Source: Amoebophrya sp. AT5.2
Taxonomy: Eukaryota; Sar; Dinophyceae; Syndiniales; Amoebophryaceae
DNA length: 19,391 nucleotides
Assembly: GCA_005223375.1 (NCBI GenBank)
Contig: RXOD01004664.1
Location: 1 to 19,391 of the forward strand
Direction: 5' to 3'
Part shown: piece by piece, positions 8,547 through 17,852 of the stretch
Position numbering within the stretch: the first letter of the stretch is position 1
Layout of the letters: each line of letters opens with the position of its first letter
Notes under the pieces: generated by a model
The model's database searches: none
What the model was told of the DNA's origin: nothing
What the model saw: only the letters and a program-made list of their open reading frames with translations
Translations under genes and position numbers: made by a program

Positions 8547-9665
8547 TGGGCCGGGTCTGGGTCGTGAGGACGGAAAATTGATTAAATCGTACAGAGCTGG
8601 CATTTTCTTCAGAATCAGAATTAGAGTGACCACGAGATCTATGTTTGCTAGCTAGAGAATACAGAAGCGACTGACTACAGTTTTTAGAACGAGCAGCTAC
8701 AAGAACTACAGGTAGATACAGATTATGAATAGTGAACATCTCCAGGATGAGACGCGATATCATATGATCCTTGCGTTCAGAAGTGGAAAATTTTCTTGCA
8801 CAAAAACAACCAGATGAGATGAAAGACGTCACTTTCTTCTACGTTTGCTAGACCACTATCTATCAGGACTTGCACTGGGATCAGTCAACATGGTTCACAC
8901 GCTCGACGAGGTAAAGCGTCAATGTCACTATTTACGTCTGAAGGAAAATTTTGCCGCTCCACTCGTCTTCTTTGGTGGTCCAGGAGATTGACGACGGGAC
9001 AAAGTAGAGCTTTTTAGGCACGAATCTTCCCTATTTGAGGAAGATTTGATCTTGTCAGTGCTTCATAATCAAGGGGACGGAGGACGAGGATGGATAGCGA
9101 TAGAAGCGTGTCTAGAAGTAGAAGAGATTAAGTTGTATTAATCCAATGTCTACTGATGCTGATCGAGATCGCGCTGTTGAGGGCATGCTCATTCGCATTC
9201 GTTTGATCGAGGTAGCGAAAGAGAACGAGTTTATGGATTCTTACAGAGCCGTCGACTCGAGATTGAGTGTGTAAACCTATCGGGATCCTGGACCTGGTCA
9301 TCTTCGTGCACTGACATCAGAAGCTAGGCAATTCGTGGGGTACAAGTAACAGTAAGCGACCGCGTCCTGCACGACCACAAGCTAGCAGTGGCGAACACAA
9401 CAGCACCTGTGCCAATGTAGCGTCAATTCCAGCAAACAAATCGAACCGGTGTAGGACGAGGATGAGAATACCACACTCAGTCCCACTAGAACGAAAACTA
9501 TTGAGCAGCATTTTCATCGGCCTTCTCCAACTCCTAAATCGTGATCCATCATAAAAAAAATGAGAGGCGCGCCGACCACGACAATTTGTGTCCGCCGAAG
9601 CCGATGGTCTATCAAGCGCTAGCGCATATGCATAAGCCGAAAAAAGAAGCACATCAACATTAAAA
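8547..9665. other. Intergenic, DHHC gene to giant gene
   Basis: About 1.1 kb with no supportable gene. A 33-codon ATG frame at 8890-8991 and a 141-codon minus-strand frame at 9317-9742 lack domain signals. The start of the next gene has an A-rich context, ATTAAAAATG. A small hairpin at 9021-9048 is listed separately. Confidence 0.4.
9021..9048. other. Intergenic hairpin
   Basis: AATCTTCC (9023-9030) and GGAAGATT (9039-9046) pair perfectly across an 8-base loop; two further outer pairs, one of them G-U, extend the stem to 10 bp. It may be part of a small RNA or chance; no RNA family is recognised. Confidence 0.45.
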
Positions 9666-12600
9666 ATGACGTCAGCTTCGCCTTCATATCGGGTGTTGTC
9701 GAAGATTCTCGAGCACCTGGGCTGGTCGTGTGAACGGATCACGGGTAGCCATCACATCTTCACGAAAGAAGGCCACGGCTGCATCCCGGTGGCCCTTCAC
9801 TCGAAGAATGCGGTATCGCGTGCGGCGTTTCTCGGGACGCTACGGTGCGTAGAGGCCCGCACGCGCGAGCGCGAAGAGCGCAACTCGAAAGATGAGATGC
9901 GCCGTAAAGATTCGTCGAGGAAGCCGAGCATGGTCGCTTCCAAAGATCGTTCGAAGTCTTCGGTCAGTACTGCAGCTGACTCACCGCCGTCGTCGTGCTG
10001 TGATGAATTCGAAGACGGTGTTGACGCAGGAGCGGTGCACCGTGGGGGGGACGAGCGCGATCGCTGGCGGCTGCCGGTCGTTCTGGTGGAGGAGCTGCGG
10101 CACGAGCCAGCGCTGCGCGCCGAGCTCCAGGCGGAGGCTGACGCGCTCCGCGCGGCGCAGCAGGACCGCGCGGGCGCCTATCTGGAGCAGCTGCTCACCG
10201 ACACGTACGAGAAGCTCGCTACTTCCCGCTTCGAGGAGGCGGAGCGAGCGCTGAAGCAATTCGTGTATCGCGTCGGGGTCCGCGTCTTCGGCTTCTCCGT
10301 GAAATTGTTGCGTGATCTGCAAGCAAGGGACCCACCCGGATTGATGCCGGCAGGAGGAGGTGGTGGTGGAGTCGGACATGTACAAAGTTGTAGAGAAGAT
10401 GCCGAACGTAGCTTGCTTGACGTCGATGAGGACCTGTTCCGCGAGCACCCGTCGCAGCTTGAAGAGCTGGAATTCGTGCTGCTGAGTGTGATCCGTGCGC
10501 GCGTGTTTCGCATCATCGATACGCTACGCGTGATTTCGAGTTGCGAGACGAACGGACTGTGGCAGCTGCTGCTGTTGATGGACCACATGGGGCGGCAGTA
10601 CTGGTCCTCGGATCCGCGGATTGCGGAACGCCGCGGCGATGTGATAACCAAGTTCGCGTCGCGATTTAGCGGGGACCTGTGCTCAAAGTGGACCGGGCTA
10701 AATGCCGGATTTTTTCGATACGACGACCCGATCGAAGACGAAACTTTTCGCGATGGTTTTTCTCGTCTTTCTTCAGGTACTACTAAGGCAAGTGAACGTG
10801 AAGTAGATGAAAATGACCAATGGCTGCGGATGGAGTCACTGTTTCTCTCGCAGGCCGAATCGGCGACGGAGGCGTTCGTGTTTGTGGCGCGGGCCGTGGA
10901 GGCCGACCTCCTGACGCGGAACTATGCGGTGCAGCACTTTGGACACACGTTCGCGTACCTATCAGACCGTGTGGTGGATTACTTGTACGCAGCAGAGTTC
11001 CGCGTACTCCGCAAGTTTGAGGAGACGAAAACGGCACTGGAAAGCCTCGTGCGGGTGTTCGGCGTGCCGTTGGACACAGTCACTCCGAGCTGCTGGCATG
11101 CGATTCGCCTGCGGCAGGGTGATTATAACTGGAGCGAACACCACGAAGACGCAGATCTGAAAAATACGAAAGCGAGCCGTTGCAGCTCGGTTTTTTTCCC
11201 TAGAACAGCTGACCTCATCGACCTGGATGCCGCGGAAGCTCAGCTGCGGAACCTGCCCTCGTCATCTTGGTCGCCGATGCATCGTCTGTTCCTCTCCGCG
11301 AAGACCGGACTTCCGTCTGCTGAAGCGCAACGCATAGTGCTGAAGAAACACCAGCAGCACCAGTTTTCGACAAGCTTGAAACTCGGCGCGGAATACGTGA
11401 TATGGGCTCCGCATCATGCCACAGAAGAGGCGCTGCCGATCTCTTTTCCAAAAGCTGTCAATAGTGAAGAAAAAGAAGAAGGTGGCGACGGTGACGTAAA
11501 TGGGAAGGACGGATCGATGTTTTACTACGCGAAGATGGCGCTGCTTTCTTCCACGACAAGCGATGCACGACGGCGGCAAATGGTGTTTTCGCTCTACACG
11601 GCGCTCTGCCCCGCCGTAGAGGCGGCATTGAATCGGAAATGCGAAGAGGGCACCGTGGAGGATTTCGGCGGACGAGAATTTTTTTCGTGGGAGCGCATCC
11701 GTCTGCAGCTGGAGCAAGAATGGGGCGTCGATCCGTTTGCATTTCAACGGGAAGTTTGGGAGGGTGCCCCTGTGGCAGACGGAGAGGAGGCGTTAGCGAA
11801 GTGGGTCATGGAGAGGTCAAGCAAGTTGACTGGCGGCAACAGCTTGGCAGCGGATTGGGGCGAAATCCATGGCGGAGTGCAGGCGGGCATTACGGAGATC
11901 TACAGCATCGAAAAAGACGTAGCGCCAGGCTCCAGAACGGAGAGCGGCCGCGCGGCGAATTCCAATTCTATGAATACGAATGGCGGCGATCATCACGGTG
12001 AAGGAGCAGAGGGGCAACAAGGCAGCATCAGCAAGAGCGCCATTATTTCGGGAGGACCTCCTGAACATCACGATCATGACGGAAGTGAAGTAGATGTCGG
12101 AGCCCCATCTTCCGCGTCCTGGATCTATGCTGGCGAAGAGCGCGAAGAGGCCGGAGAGGGCACAGTCGTGGTAACGCGTCCGATGAACCGCATTACGGCC
12201 AGGGTGTTGCTCCAAAAGGTGGAGATCTTCACGGCGCGGGCGACTTTCATTCAGTGGATGGCGCCGGTATACGAGCATTTCGACCGGGAGTACAGCGTCA
12301 TTCCGTACAACATTCAACGCAGCTGCCAGGTTTTCCTCGCCAAAACAAGTGAACGCCGCGGCCGGGGGAAGAACACCGAGACCAAGAACGTCGAAAACAC
12401 GAGAGTGAAGCAGGCAGCACCTCAAGAACATGGGCAGGGGCCGACCGTTTTCTGTCGTGGCGATTCGGTGATTTTGTGCAACCTGAAAAGTCGCCCGGAG
12501 TGGAACGGACTGCGCGCCGAGGTGTTCGGTCCGTGCGAAGAGGTCTCCGGTACACCGCAGGCACAGCGTTTCGTTTGTGGCGTACCCTGGACGCCTACTG

Positions 12601-15600
12601 GCACCCACGTGACGGTGTCATTCAGAGCGGACTGTCTGGCTCTTGTTTGTCCCTCCCTTGTGCGCCGCCAACAGAACCGCGCGGCAGCAGAGGATCTCGG
12701 GATCGTCTTCCCCGACGCCACCTCTGGAGAAAGCCTCGCGCGGGGGCGCCGCGGGCTTGCCGAACCCAACACGGAAGTCACCCCCGAGGTTCCGCACGAC
12801 GACAAGCTCCGGGACATCGTCCAGTACTTCTTCGAGAGGGTGCGGGCCTTCGCCGCGCTCGTTTTCGACGCCGACGGCAACCACGGGATCCCGCCCGAAC
12901 AGGCTGCCGCCGGCTTTCTGGATCCGCTCGTCGGGAACGCGCTGGCGGCCGTAACGGCTGAAGTGCTGTACGGACTCGTGGACGTGGTCTTCACCTTGTT
13001 CCACCAGTGGGCCGGCACGATCTGCACGCACCCAGTCGTGAGGAAGATGCACGAGGTGTGGAGCGGGAACGCGCACACGTTTGACCGCCACCTGCTGTAC
13101 AGTAAGTACTGGAGCCGGCCGGAGTGGCGCGACTTCCACTGCAACGTGTCGAACGAACTGCTGGGTTGGATCGCGCAGCTGGCAGCAGTGATGGCGCAGT
13201 TTCGTCCGGCCTTCGCGATTGAGACGCAGGCGGGGGGGTCGCGAATGCCGACGATCATGGGACCACCAGGTGTCGTCGGCAGCGGTGGAGCTTCCCGCTC
13301 TGCCGCGGCAGCTGGTGTAGGCGGGGAAAGCAAAGCGACATCGTCGAATTTGGCGCGAGAAGAAGAGAGGGCACGACAGCGTCGACCTTGGCCGCGGACC
13401 CACATTGTCTGGAACTTCAAGGGCAGCTGCAAAGCGAATGCGCAGGAGGACAACTCTATCAACGAAGGAGGTGGTAGTGAATCCCGAAATTCTTTGAACC
13501 GCCACCGCTACGAATCAATTGTGGCTGCGGAAGTGCGCGCGCCGGGAGGATACCAGTACCGAATTCGGCGCGCCGAGCAGCGCAAGCACCGCGGCCTTCC
13601 GATCGACCAGGAGGATGCCGATCCGCTCCACTTCAAGCGCGCGTACGCTCTGCTACGGTACGTCTACCTGCCCGCGCTAGCGGAGCGGGTGTGGCACCTG
13701 CGCGACCGAACCGGGCCACGAAGTAGCCCATCGGCATTCGAGCACATGCTCGCCCTGTGCAACAATTACTGCTTCGACGTCGCCACCGATTCGCAAGCGC
13801 GAGCCGTCGCAGTGCAGGTACTGCCGCTGCCGATCCCCGACCACCACGAGGAGGAAGAAGTAGAGCCGCTACGCGAAAAAGACCCGCGCAATCTCCATCC
13901 GTTTGCAAGATACATCGACAAGTATTTAGCTCCCGGCATCTTCGGATCTCCAGAAGACATTCGGGCAATTAATCCTACGACACTCAGCAACGACGACGTG
14001 AATCTGGGACGTGTGTATGATAATGCACTCTGTGGCCGGTATTCGCGGTGTCGCTTTTTCTGGGACAAACTCCTCGCAAACGATATCGCGAGCCTGGGCA
14101 AAGCAGAGTTCGCGAGCGTCCGAGCGGGAGAGGGCCTCTTTACAGGCATCGTGCGCAGCGTGAAACTGGGCGATGCGCCAGGCATAACGCCTGGCATTGA
14201 GCGTCCGGCGCGACTTTTGACATGCGCGAAAGGAGCGACGGAAGCTGGGCACTACCGCATCCTGCGGTGCAGCTTCGAGGTGCTCTTCTACAGCGCGGTT
14301 GTGCTCGACGACTGTGGCTCGCACGAGCAATCGGCCCGGGATCTCATTGATCCGAAGCGGCGTGGTCGCGGTGGTGGCCCGGTGGTGGAGTGCGGTCCGG
14401 CGCACCAGCTGGAAATCGGCGCGGTCTGTGAGGTGAGGGATTTGAAATCGAAATCGGGGCGGACGTTAAACGGTAGGTACTGCGTTGTGGAAGCAAGGCG
14501 AACAATTTCATTGTCTTCACCTTCAGATGGAGATCCGCGTGCTTCTGATCAAAAGTCTACGCCTAGCCCGAGCTCGGCTCTTCGTTGGCGGGTGCACATC
14601 GCGGGGCAGGGTTTCAAATCGCTCAAACCAGAGAACTTGAAGCTCGTGCCGCCTATTGGTGACAAGGCGGAGCGGGTGCTGTCGGCGTATTCCTTGCTCA
14701 ATCCGCACGGGGTTTGCGATGCCGAGTTCTTGGAGCATGGGCTTTTGGTCGAGCAAGGGGAGCGCGGCCGGATAAAGGAGCGTGCTTCTCTGCGCGGCTC
14801 TGTCCCTACAGCAGCGGAGCTGTTGAAGTTAGAGCACTGCATTCCGCAGCACTGCCAGTACCTGGTGGCGCACATATGCGCGGCTATGTCCGAGATCTTG
14901 CCTCTCCGAGACCTCCTGGCCAATAAGAAGAAAACTACCCGCGACGGCCGCGGGGGCGAGCCCAGCGCTCCCTACCTCTACCACCATTTTTCCGGCGGGA
15001 AGCTGTCCTACCACGACTTCTTCGACCAGGAGACCGAAGCGTTGGCATTTGCGTTGGTCGCCCTTGTGCTGCGCCGCGACTTCCCCGACTTGAGGACGGT
15101 GGGCGGAACGAGATCCTCCAAGAATACCACGCACCGTGGCGCGAACGCGAAGAGCGTCGTGCCGGAGAAGACCCGGGCGAAGTACGTGTCGCCGATTCAG
15201 GAGCGGCGCGAGGAGCTTTCGGGGCTACTCGGCGATCGCGATGCCGCCGTGTCCCGGTTGCAGTTTGCTCGTGCCGCCGCGCTGCTCGCCTTTCGACAGA
15301 TTCCGGAGACGAGCCGGTTCTGGGACTTCAAGACGCTCGACCAGTGCCTGCAACCTGGGGGGCAACACTACGGCACAACCGTGCTGTCGGAGTTCGCCGC
15401 AATGAGTGAGAAATGGCTTCCAGTGCTCACCCCCGAGTACGTTGGGAATCTGTTGGCTGATCTGAGCATGCTGCGGAACGCCAGGCGGAAACTCCAGGAC
15501 GTGCTGAAGGTGGTGTTTGGAAAGGGAAGCACGTTTCTGCAGGAAGTGACGGCGGACGACTTGCGGAAGGTGATCCGGGAGCTGCTGCCCGCGTGCGGAG

Positions 15601-15866
15601 GAGCCGGAAGAGGAAACAGCGCGAGTTCGGCTGCCACGTTTTCTGCACCCACTCGAGGCTCTGGGGCCGCTACCTCATCTCAGAAATACGCAACATCTTC
15701 ATCTTCTGGCAAGGGCACTTCTGATCAAGAACAGCAGGATGAGGATCCGTTGCTCGGAAGGTACCGGGAACTCCGAATGCAGAATCCGGACTGGACAAAC
15801 CGAGAACTGGCAGAAAAGCTCGGCGTGTCGAAGGAAAAACTGAAGCGGATCGCACGCGCCGCATAA
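9666..15866 (+). CDS. Giant protein: HicA-like domain, two SH3/KOW-like modules
   Basis: One intact frame of 2066 residues, ATG in an A-rich context, stop TAA. Residues 5-62 resemble the HicA/YcfA fold of bacterial toxin-antitoxin mRNA interferases: a helix ending in LGW, then RITGSHHIFTKEG with the candidate catalytic His29, then IPVALH (40-45) and a final helix after FLGTLR. In bacteria that fold binds and cleaves RNA; here only fold-level similarity can be claimed. Residues ~928-995 (GDSVILCNLKSRPEWNGLRA start) and ~1585-1662 (LKSKSGRTLNGRY ... KSLKPENLKLV) look like SH3/KOW-type modules. The end (2027-2066) has a helix-turn-helix pattern, WTNRELAEKLGVSKEKLKRI. The remainder is mostly helical and soluble, split by Ser/Gly/Glu linkers; I recognise no other domain. 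A nucleic-acid-related role is inferred. No HicB-like partner lies nearby. Confidence 0.85.
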   Translation: MTSASPSYRVLSKILEHLGWSCERITGSHHIFTKEGHGCIPVALHSKNAVSRAAFLGTLRCVEARTREREERNSKDEMRRKDSSRKPSMVASKDRSKSSVSTAADSPPSSCCDEFEDGVDAGAVHRGGDERDRWRLPVVLVEELRHEPALRAELQAEADALRAAQQDRAGAYLEQLLTDTYEKLATSRFEEAERALKQFVYRVGVRVFGFSVKLLRDLQARDPPGLMPAGGGGGGVGHVQSCREDAERSLLDVDEDLFREHPSQLEELEFVLLSVIRARVFRIIDTLRVISSCETNGLWQLLLLMDHMGRQYWSSDPRIAERRGDVITKFASRFSGDLCSKWTGLNAGFFRYDDPIEDETFRDGFSRLSSGTTKASEREVDENDQWLRMESLFLSQAESATEAFVFVARAVEADLLTRNYAVQHFGHTFAYLSDRVVDYLYAAEFRVLRKFEETKTALESLVRVFGVPLDTVTPSCWHAIRLRQGDYNWSEHHEDADLKNTKASRCSSVFFPRTADLIDLDAAEAQLRNLPSSSWSPMHRLFLSAKTGLPSAEAQRIVLKKHQQHQFSTSLKLGAEYVIWAPHHATEEALPISFPKAVNSEEKEEGGDGDVNGKDGSMFYYAKMALLSSTTSDARRRQMVFSLYTALCPAVEAALNRKCEEGTVEDFGGREFFSWERIRLQLEQEWGVDPFAFQREVWEGAPVADGEEALAKWVMERSSKLTGGNSLAADWGEIHGGVQAGITEIYSIEKDVAPGSRTESGRAANSNSMNTNGGDHHGEGAEGQQGSISKSAIISGGPPEHHDHDGSEVDVGAPSSASWIYAGEEREEAGEGTVVVTRPMNRITARVLLQKVEIFTARATFIQWMAPVYEHFDREYSVIPYNIQRSCQVFLAKTSERRGRGKNTETKNVENTRVKQAAPQEHGQGPTVFCRGDSVILCNLKSRPEWNGLRAEVFGPCEEVSGTPQAQRFVCGVPWTPTGTHVTVSFRADCLALVCPSLVRRQQNRAAAEDLGIVFPDATSGESLARGRRGLAEPNTEVTPEVPHDDKLRDIVQYFFERVRAFAALVFDADGNHGIPPEQAAAGFLDPLVGNALAAVTAEVLYGLVDVVFTLFHQWAGTICTHPVVRKMHEVWSGNAHTFDRHLLYSKYWSRPEWRDFHCNVSNELLGWIAQLAAVMAQFRPAFAIETQAGGSRMPTIMGPPGVVGSGGASRSAAAAGVGGESKATSSNLAREEERARQRRPWPRTHIVWNFKGSCKANAQEDNSINEGGGSESRNSLNRHRYESIVAAEVRAPGGYQYRIRRAEQRKHRGLPIDQEDADPLHFKRAYALLRYVYLPALAERVWHLRDRTGPRSSPSAFEHMLALCNNYCFDVATDSQARAVAVQVLPLPIPDHHEEEEVEPLREKDPRNLHPFARYIDKYLAPGIFGSPEDIRAINPTTLSNDDVNLGRVYDNALCGRYSRCRFFWDKLLANDIASLGKAEFASVRAGEGLFTGIVRSVKLGDAPGITPGIERPARLLTCAKGATEAGHYRILRCSFEVLFYSAVVLDDCGSHEQSARDLIDPKRRGRGGGPVVECGPAHQLEIGAVCEVRDLKSKSGRTLNGRYCVVEARRTISLSSPSDGDPRASDQKSTPSPSSALRWRVHIAGQGFKSLKPENLKLVPPIGDKAERVLSAYSLLNPHGVCDAEFLEHGLLVEQGERGRIKERASLRGSVPTAAELLKLEHCIPQHCQYLVAHICAAMSEILPLRDLLANKKKTTRDGRGGEPSAPYLYHHFSGGKLSYHDFFDQETEALAFALVALVLRRDFPDLRTVGGTRSSKNTTHRGANAKSVVPEKTRAKYVSPIQERREELSGLLGDRDAAVSRLQFARAAALLAFRQIPETSRFWDFKTLDQCLQPGGQHYGTTVLSEFAAMSEKWLPVLTPEYVGNLLADLSMLRNARRKLQDVLKVVFGKGSTFLQEVTADDLRKVIRELLPACGGAGRGNSASSAATFSAPTRGSGAATSSQKYATSSSSGKGTSDQEQQDEDPLLGRYRELRMQNPDWTNRELAEKLGVSKEKLKRIARAA

Positions 15867-16434
15867 TGCAAGTTTAATAGGCTACAGTTTGAGCTAGATC
15901 TAGATGTAATTGTAAGCATGATGACAATCCAACAAGCAGCATCAAGATTGCACGGCAGAGAAAGGCAGGGGGCAAATCGAAGGCACGCGGAGCCGAATAA
16001 TTAAGAACAGCAATAGGCTACAGTAGCAGTACCGCAGTTGCAGTGCTTCTGCTTCATCAACGTGTCCACCTCCACCTGCTAAAAAAATTGGACATAAAAA
16101 GATTTTGCATTCCGACAGTGCCAGTGATACGAACGATCTCTGAAACAAGTCGAAGATAGAGGTGGTTGCCGCCATTCCTTGAGAGCAGGCTGTTCAAGAA
16201 GTGGCATTTGCTTCCGCAGACCCACTCTAAGCCGGTTGATGTTTGATGACCTCTGTTATTGTGCCTGAATTCATTGAACAAAACACACAACATGCAAGCC
16301 TGTTTCTAAGTGGTAGTTGTTGACAAGAACGTACGGAAGTGGATCTTTCTGTTGATTGCTCGACAGTAGAGAGCTGAAGTGTGCAGCTGCGAAAGATCAC
16401 ATCTCGTCAGTTCGTTGCATCTTCTTTCCTTCCC
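15867..16434. other. Intergenic, giant gene to Tudor-like gene
   Basis: No gene supported. Holds two copies of AATAGGCTACAGT 136 bases apart and a 10-base palindrome CTAGATCTAG at 15894-15903. The stretch ends with the probable 5' leader of the small Tudor-like gene. Confidence 0.4.
15876..16024 (+). repeat. Paired 13-mer AATAGGCTACAGT
   Basis: Exact 13-base copies at 15876-15888 and 16012-16024, both just downstream of the giant gene's stop. The first 11 bases occur again at 191-201. Three copies of an 11-mer in 19 kb is more than expected by chance. It may mark a dispersed element or a 3' processing signal; the role is unknown. Confidence 0.7.
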
Positions 16435-16911
16435 ATGGTCCATCTCGCCGTTGGCGAAACGGTTCTCGCCCCGTACGGGGAGCTTGGGTATTTCCGTGCC
16501 AGCGTGCGCGACATTCATCCGGACGAGACTGTTCGCATTGCCTGGCTGCGCCCCTCGGCGTTTCAGCAGGTGGGCCCAGAAGAGGAAGGGTCCTACCTCT
16601 GCTCCACGGGGGAAGACGAAACCCTGCGCATGCGGCACCGGATCGAGGACTTACGGAGGTTGGGGGAAGCAGGAGCAGCTGCGGTGGAAAGTGCTGGGAG
16701 TGCGGCAGCATCGAGTAGCGGGAGCAAAAGGAGTAGCACAGACGAGCAAATCTTGGGTGCGGTCGGCAGCAGAGGAGTGCAGACGGTGAAAATGAGCCCA
16801 CCGCGCACCAGTCGGAGCCCCGGCGGCAGTCCGGAAATGGTAAGTGCAAGCATCAAAGTGGAGGAACAGCCGACGCGGATGGAAGACACACCCCTTATCG
16901 ATCTAGGGTAG
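16435..16911 (+). CDS. Small Tudor/SH3-like domain protein
   Basis: 158 residues from ATG at 16435 to TAG. The frame stays open upstream to about 16381 but the only in-frame ATG is here. Residues 5-42 (VGETVLAPYGELGYFRASV ... RIAWLRPS) have the alternating pattern of a Tudor/Agenet-type SH3-like barrel, a fold that often reads methylated histones or binds nucleoproteins. A second block, YLCSTGEDETLRMRHRIEDL (~52-71), may complete the domain. The rest is Ser/Ala/Gly-rich and probably disordered. A perfect 5' splice consensus GTAAGT lies in phase 0 at 16840, so the last 23 codons might instead be intron; the unspliced reading is kept because no acceptor exon was found. Function not known. Confidence 0.65.
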   Translation: MVHLAVGETVLAPYGELGYFRASVRDIHPDETVRIAWLRPSAFQQVGPEEEGSYLCSTGEDETLRMRHRIEDLRRLGEAGAAAVESAGSAAASSSGSKRSSTDEQILGAVGSRGVQTVKMSPPRTSRSPGGSPEMVSASIKVEEQPTRMEDTPLIDLG

Positions 16912-17852
16912 AAGCTCCTGGTCCTGTTCCTGTGCGACTGCGCCGGCATAGAATGAAGATAGAAGTTCAACAAATCCAAGTTGGCTAAAAGGAAGCTAGA
17001 ACAACCTCAACTTATACTTATGGGTGCAACGCGAACGCAGCAGAAGCAAGTGAAGTTCCAGGTTGTTGTCCTCTGATGCAGCCAAATCCAAAATCATTAT
17101 TCTCGCTCGAGGATGAGTCTAGCATTCGTGATGTATCGATCAGAATGTGTACGTGTTCCGTCGATCTCGACGATCTTCATTCGACTCTCTAAAAGATGCG
17201 AATAGACGAGCGCGGCTGAAAAAATCGAAAACTTCGAGAAATGTGAAAATTCCTTGTCGTGAAGTTCTCCGTTGCCTACATCCGATCTTCTACTCTATCA
17301 GGACCCCTTCATCATGAAGCCATCACCGAAGATTCATTCCTGCTCGACCTGTAAGTTCCAACATTGTGATGTTTCCTCGACACACTTGGTCACCATTTCG
17401 GCTTGTCCTTCTTGAATCACATCAGCAAGAGTGTCATAGATACGAAATTCTCACTCGCTCGCCCATACATAGGAAGGTGCTGGCAAAAACATGTTGAAGA
17501 TTAGGCTTAACTCTGAATGCCATGAATTTCATTCCTCTTCAGGCGACTTTTTTTTTGCTGATACAACATGCGACGGTTCGGTCAAGGAATCCATGAGTGA
17601 CTATCTTCGGTAATGCATCCTCATCCTCATTTCCGCTCACGATAGTTTCGTAGTACATCTAACTTAGCCTGTTAGTGTTACTGCTACGTCTGTTTGTTCC
17701 ACTTCCATCTGATACTGATTTCGCTTTCGCATGCCTCCTTCTACGACACAATTTTTTTGAGTCATCAAGTTTTTCAGAACTCTCCGCGACGACCATAAAA
17801 AGAACAGCGACGCTACTTCGCGAAGAAAACCGTTTTTTCGAGTTTCCTTCCG
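16912..17852. other. Intergenic, Tudor-like to Lys-rich gene
   Basis: About 940 bases, AT-richer than the genes. The only item of note is a possible spliced micro-ORF at 17314-17613, reported as a separate low-confidence entry. TAA at 17796 closes the frame of the next gene upstream of its ATG. Confidence 0.4.
17314..17613 (+). CDS. Speculative spliced micro-ORF (35 aa)
   Basis: ATG at 17314 opens a 37-base exon that meets a perfect GTAAGT donor at 17351. A good acceptor, CATTCCTCTTCAG followed by G, ends at 17542, and the phase matches (t + gc, Cys). The joined frame runs 35 residues to TAA at 17611-17613 and contains three Cys plus a Phe triplet. No family is recognised. Matching phase has a one-in-three chance, so this could equally be a 5' UTR intron or nothing. 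Confidence 0.18.

Noticed and set aside
8890..8991. 33-codon ATG frame, also readable as a tiny spliced peptide (gtaaag...ggtccag)
   Set aside because: Too short, weak donor, no domain; chance level.
9317..9742. 141-codon minus-strand frame across the start of the giant gene
   Set aside because: Antisense to a strong coding start, with no domain signal.
10777..10853. Intron-like stretch GTACTACT...CTCTCGCAG|G inside the giant gene
   Set aside because: Length is 77, so removal would break the frame, and the sequence on both sides continues in the same frame.
12422..13505. Long minus-strand frames opposite the giant gene
   Set aside because: Overlap each other in different frames and have no domain; shadows of GC-rich coding sequence.
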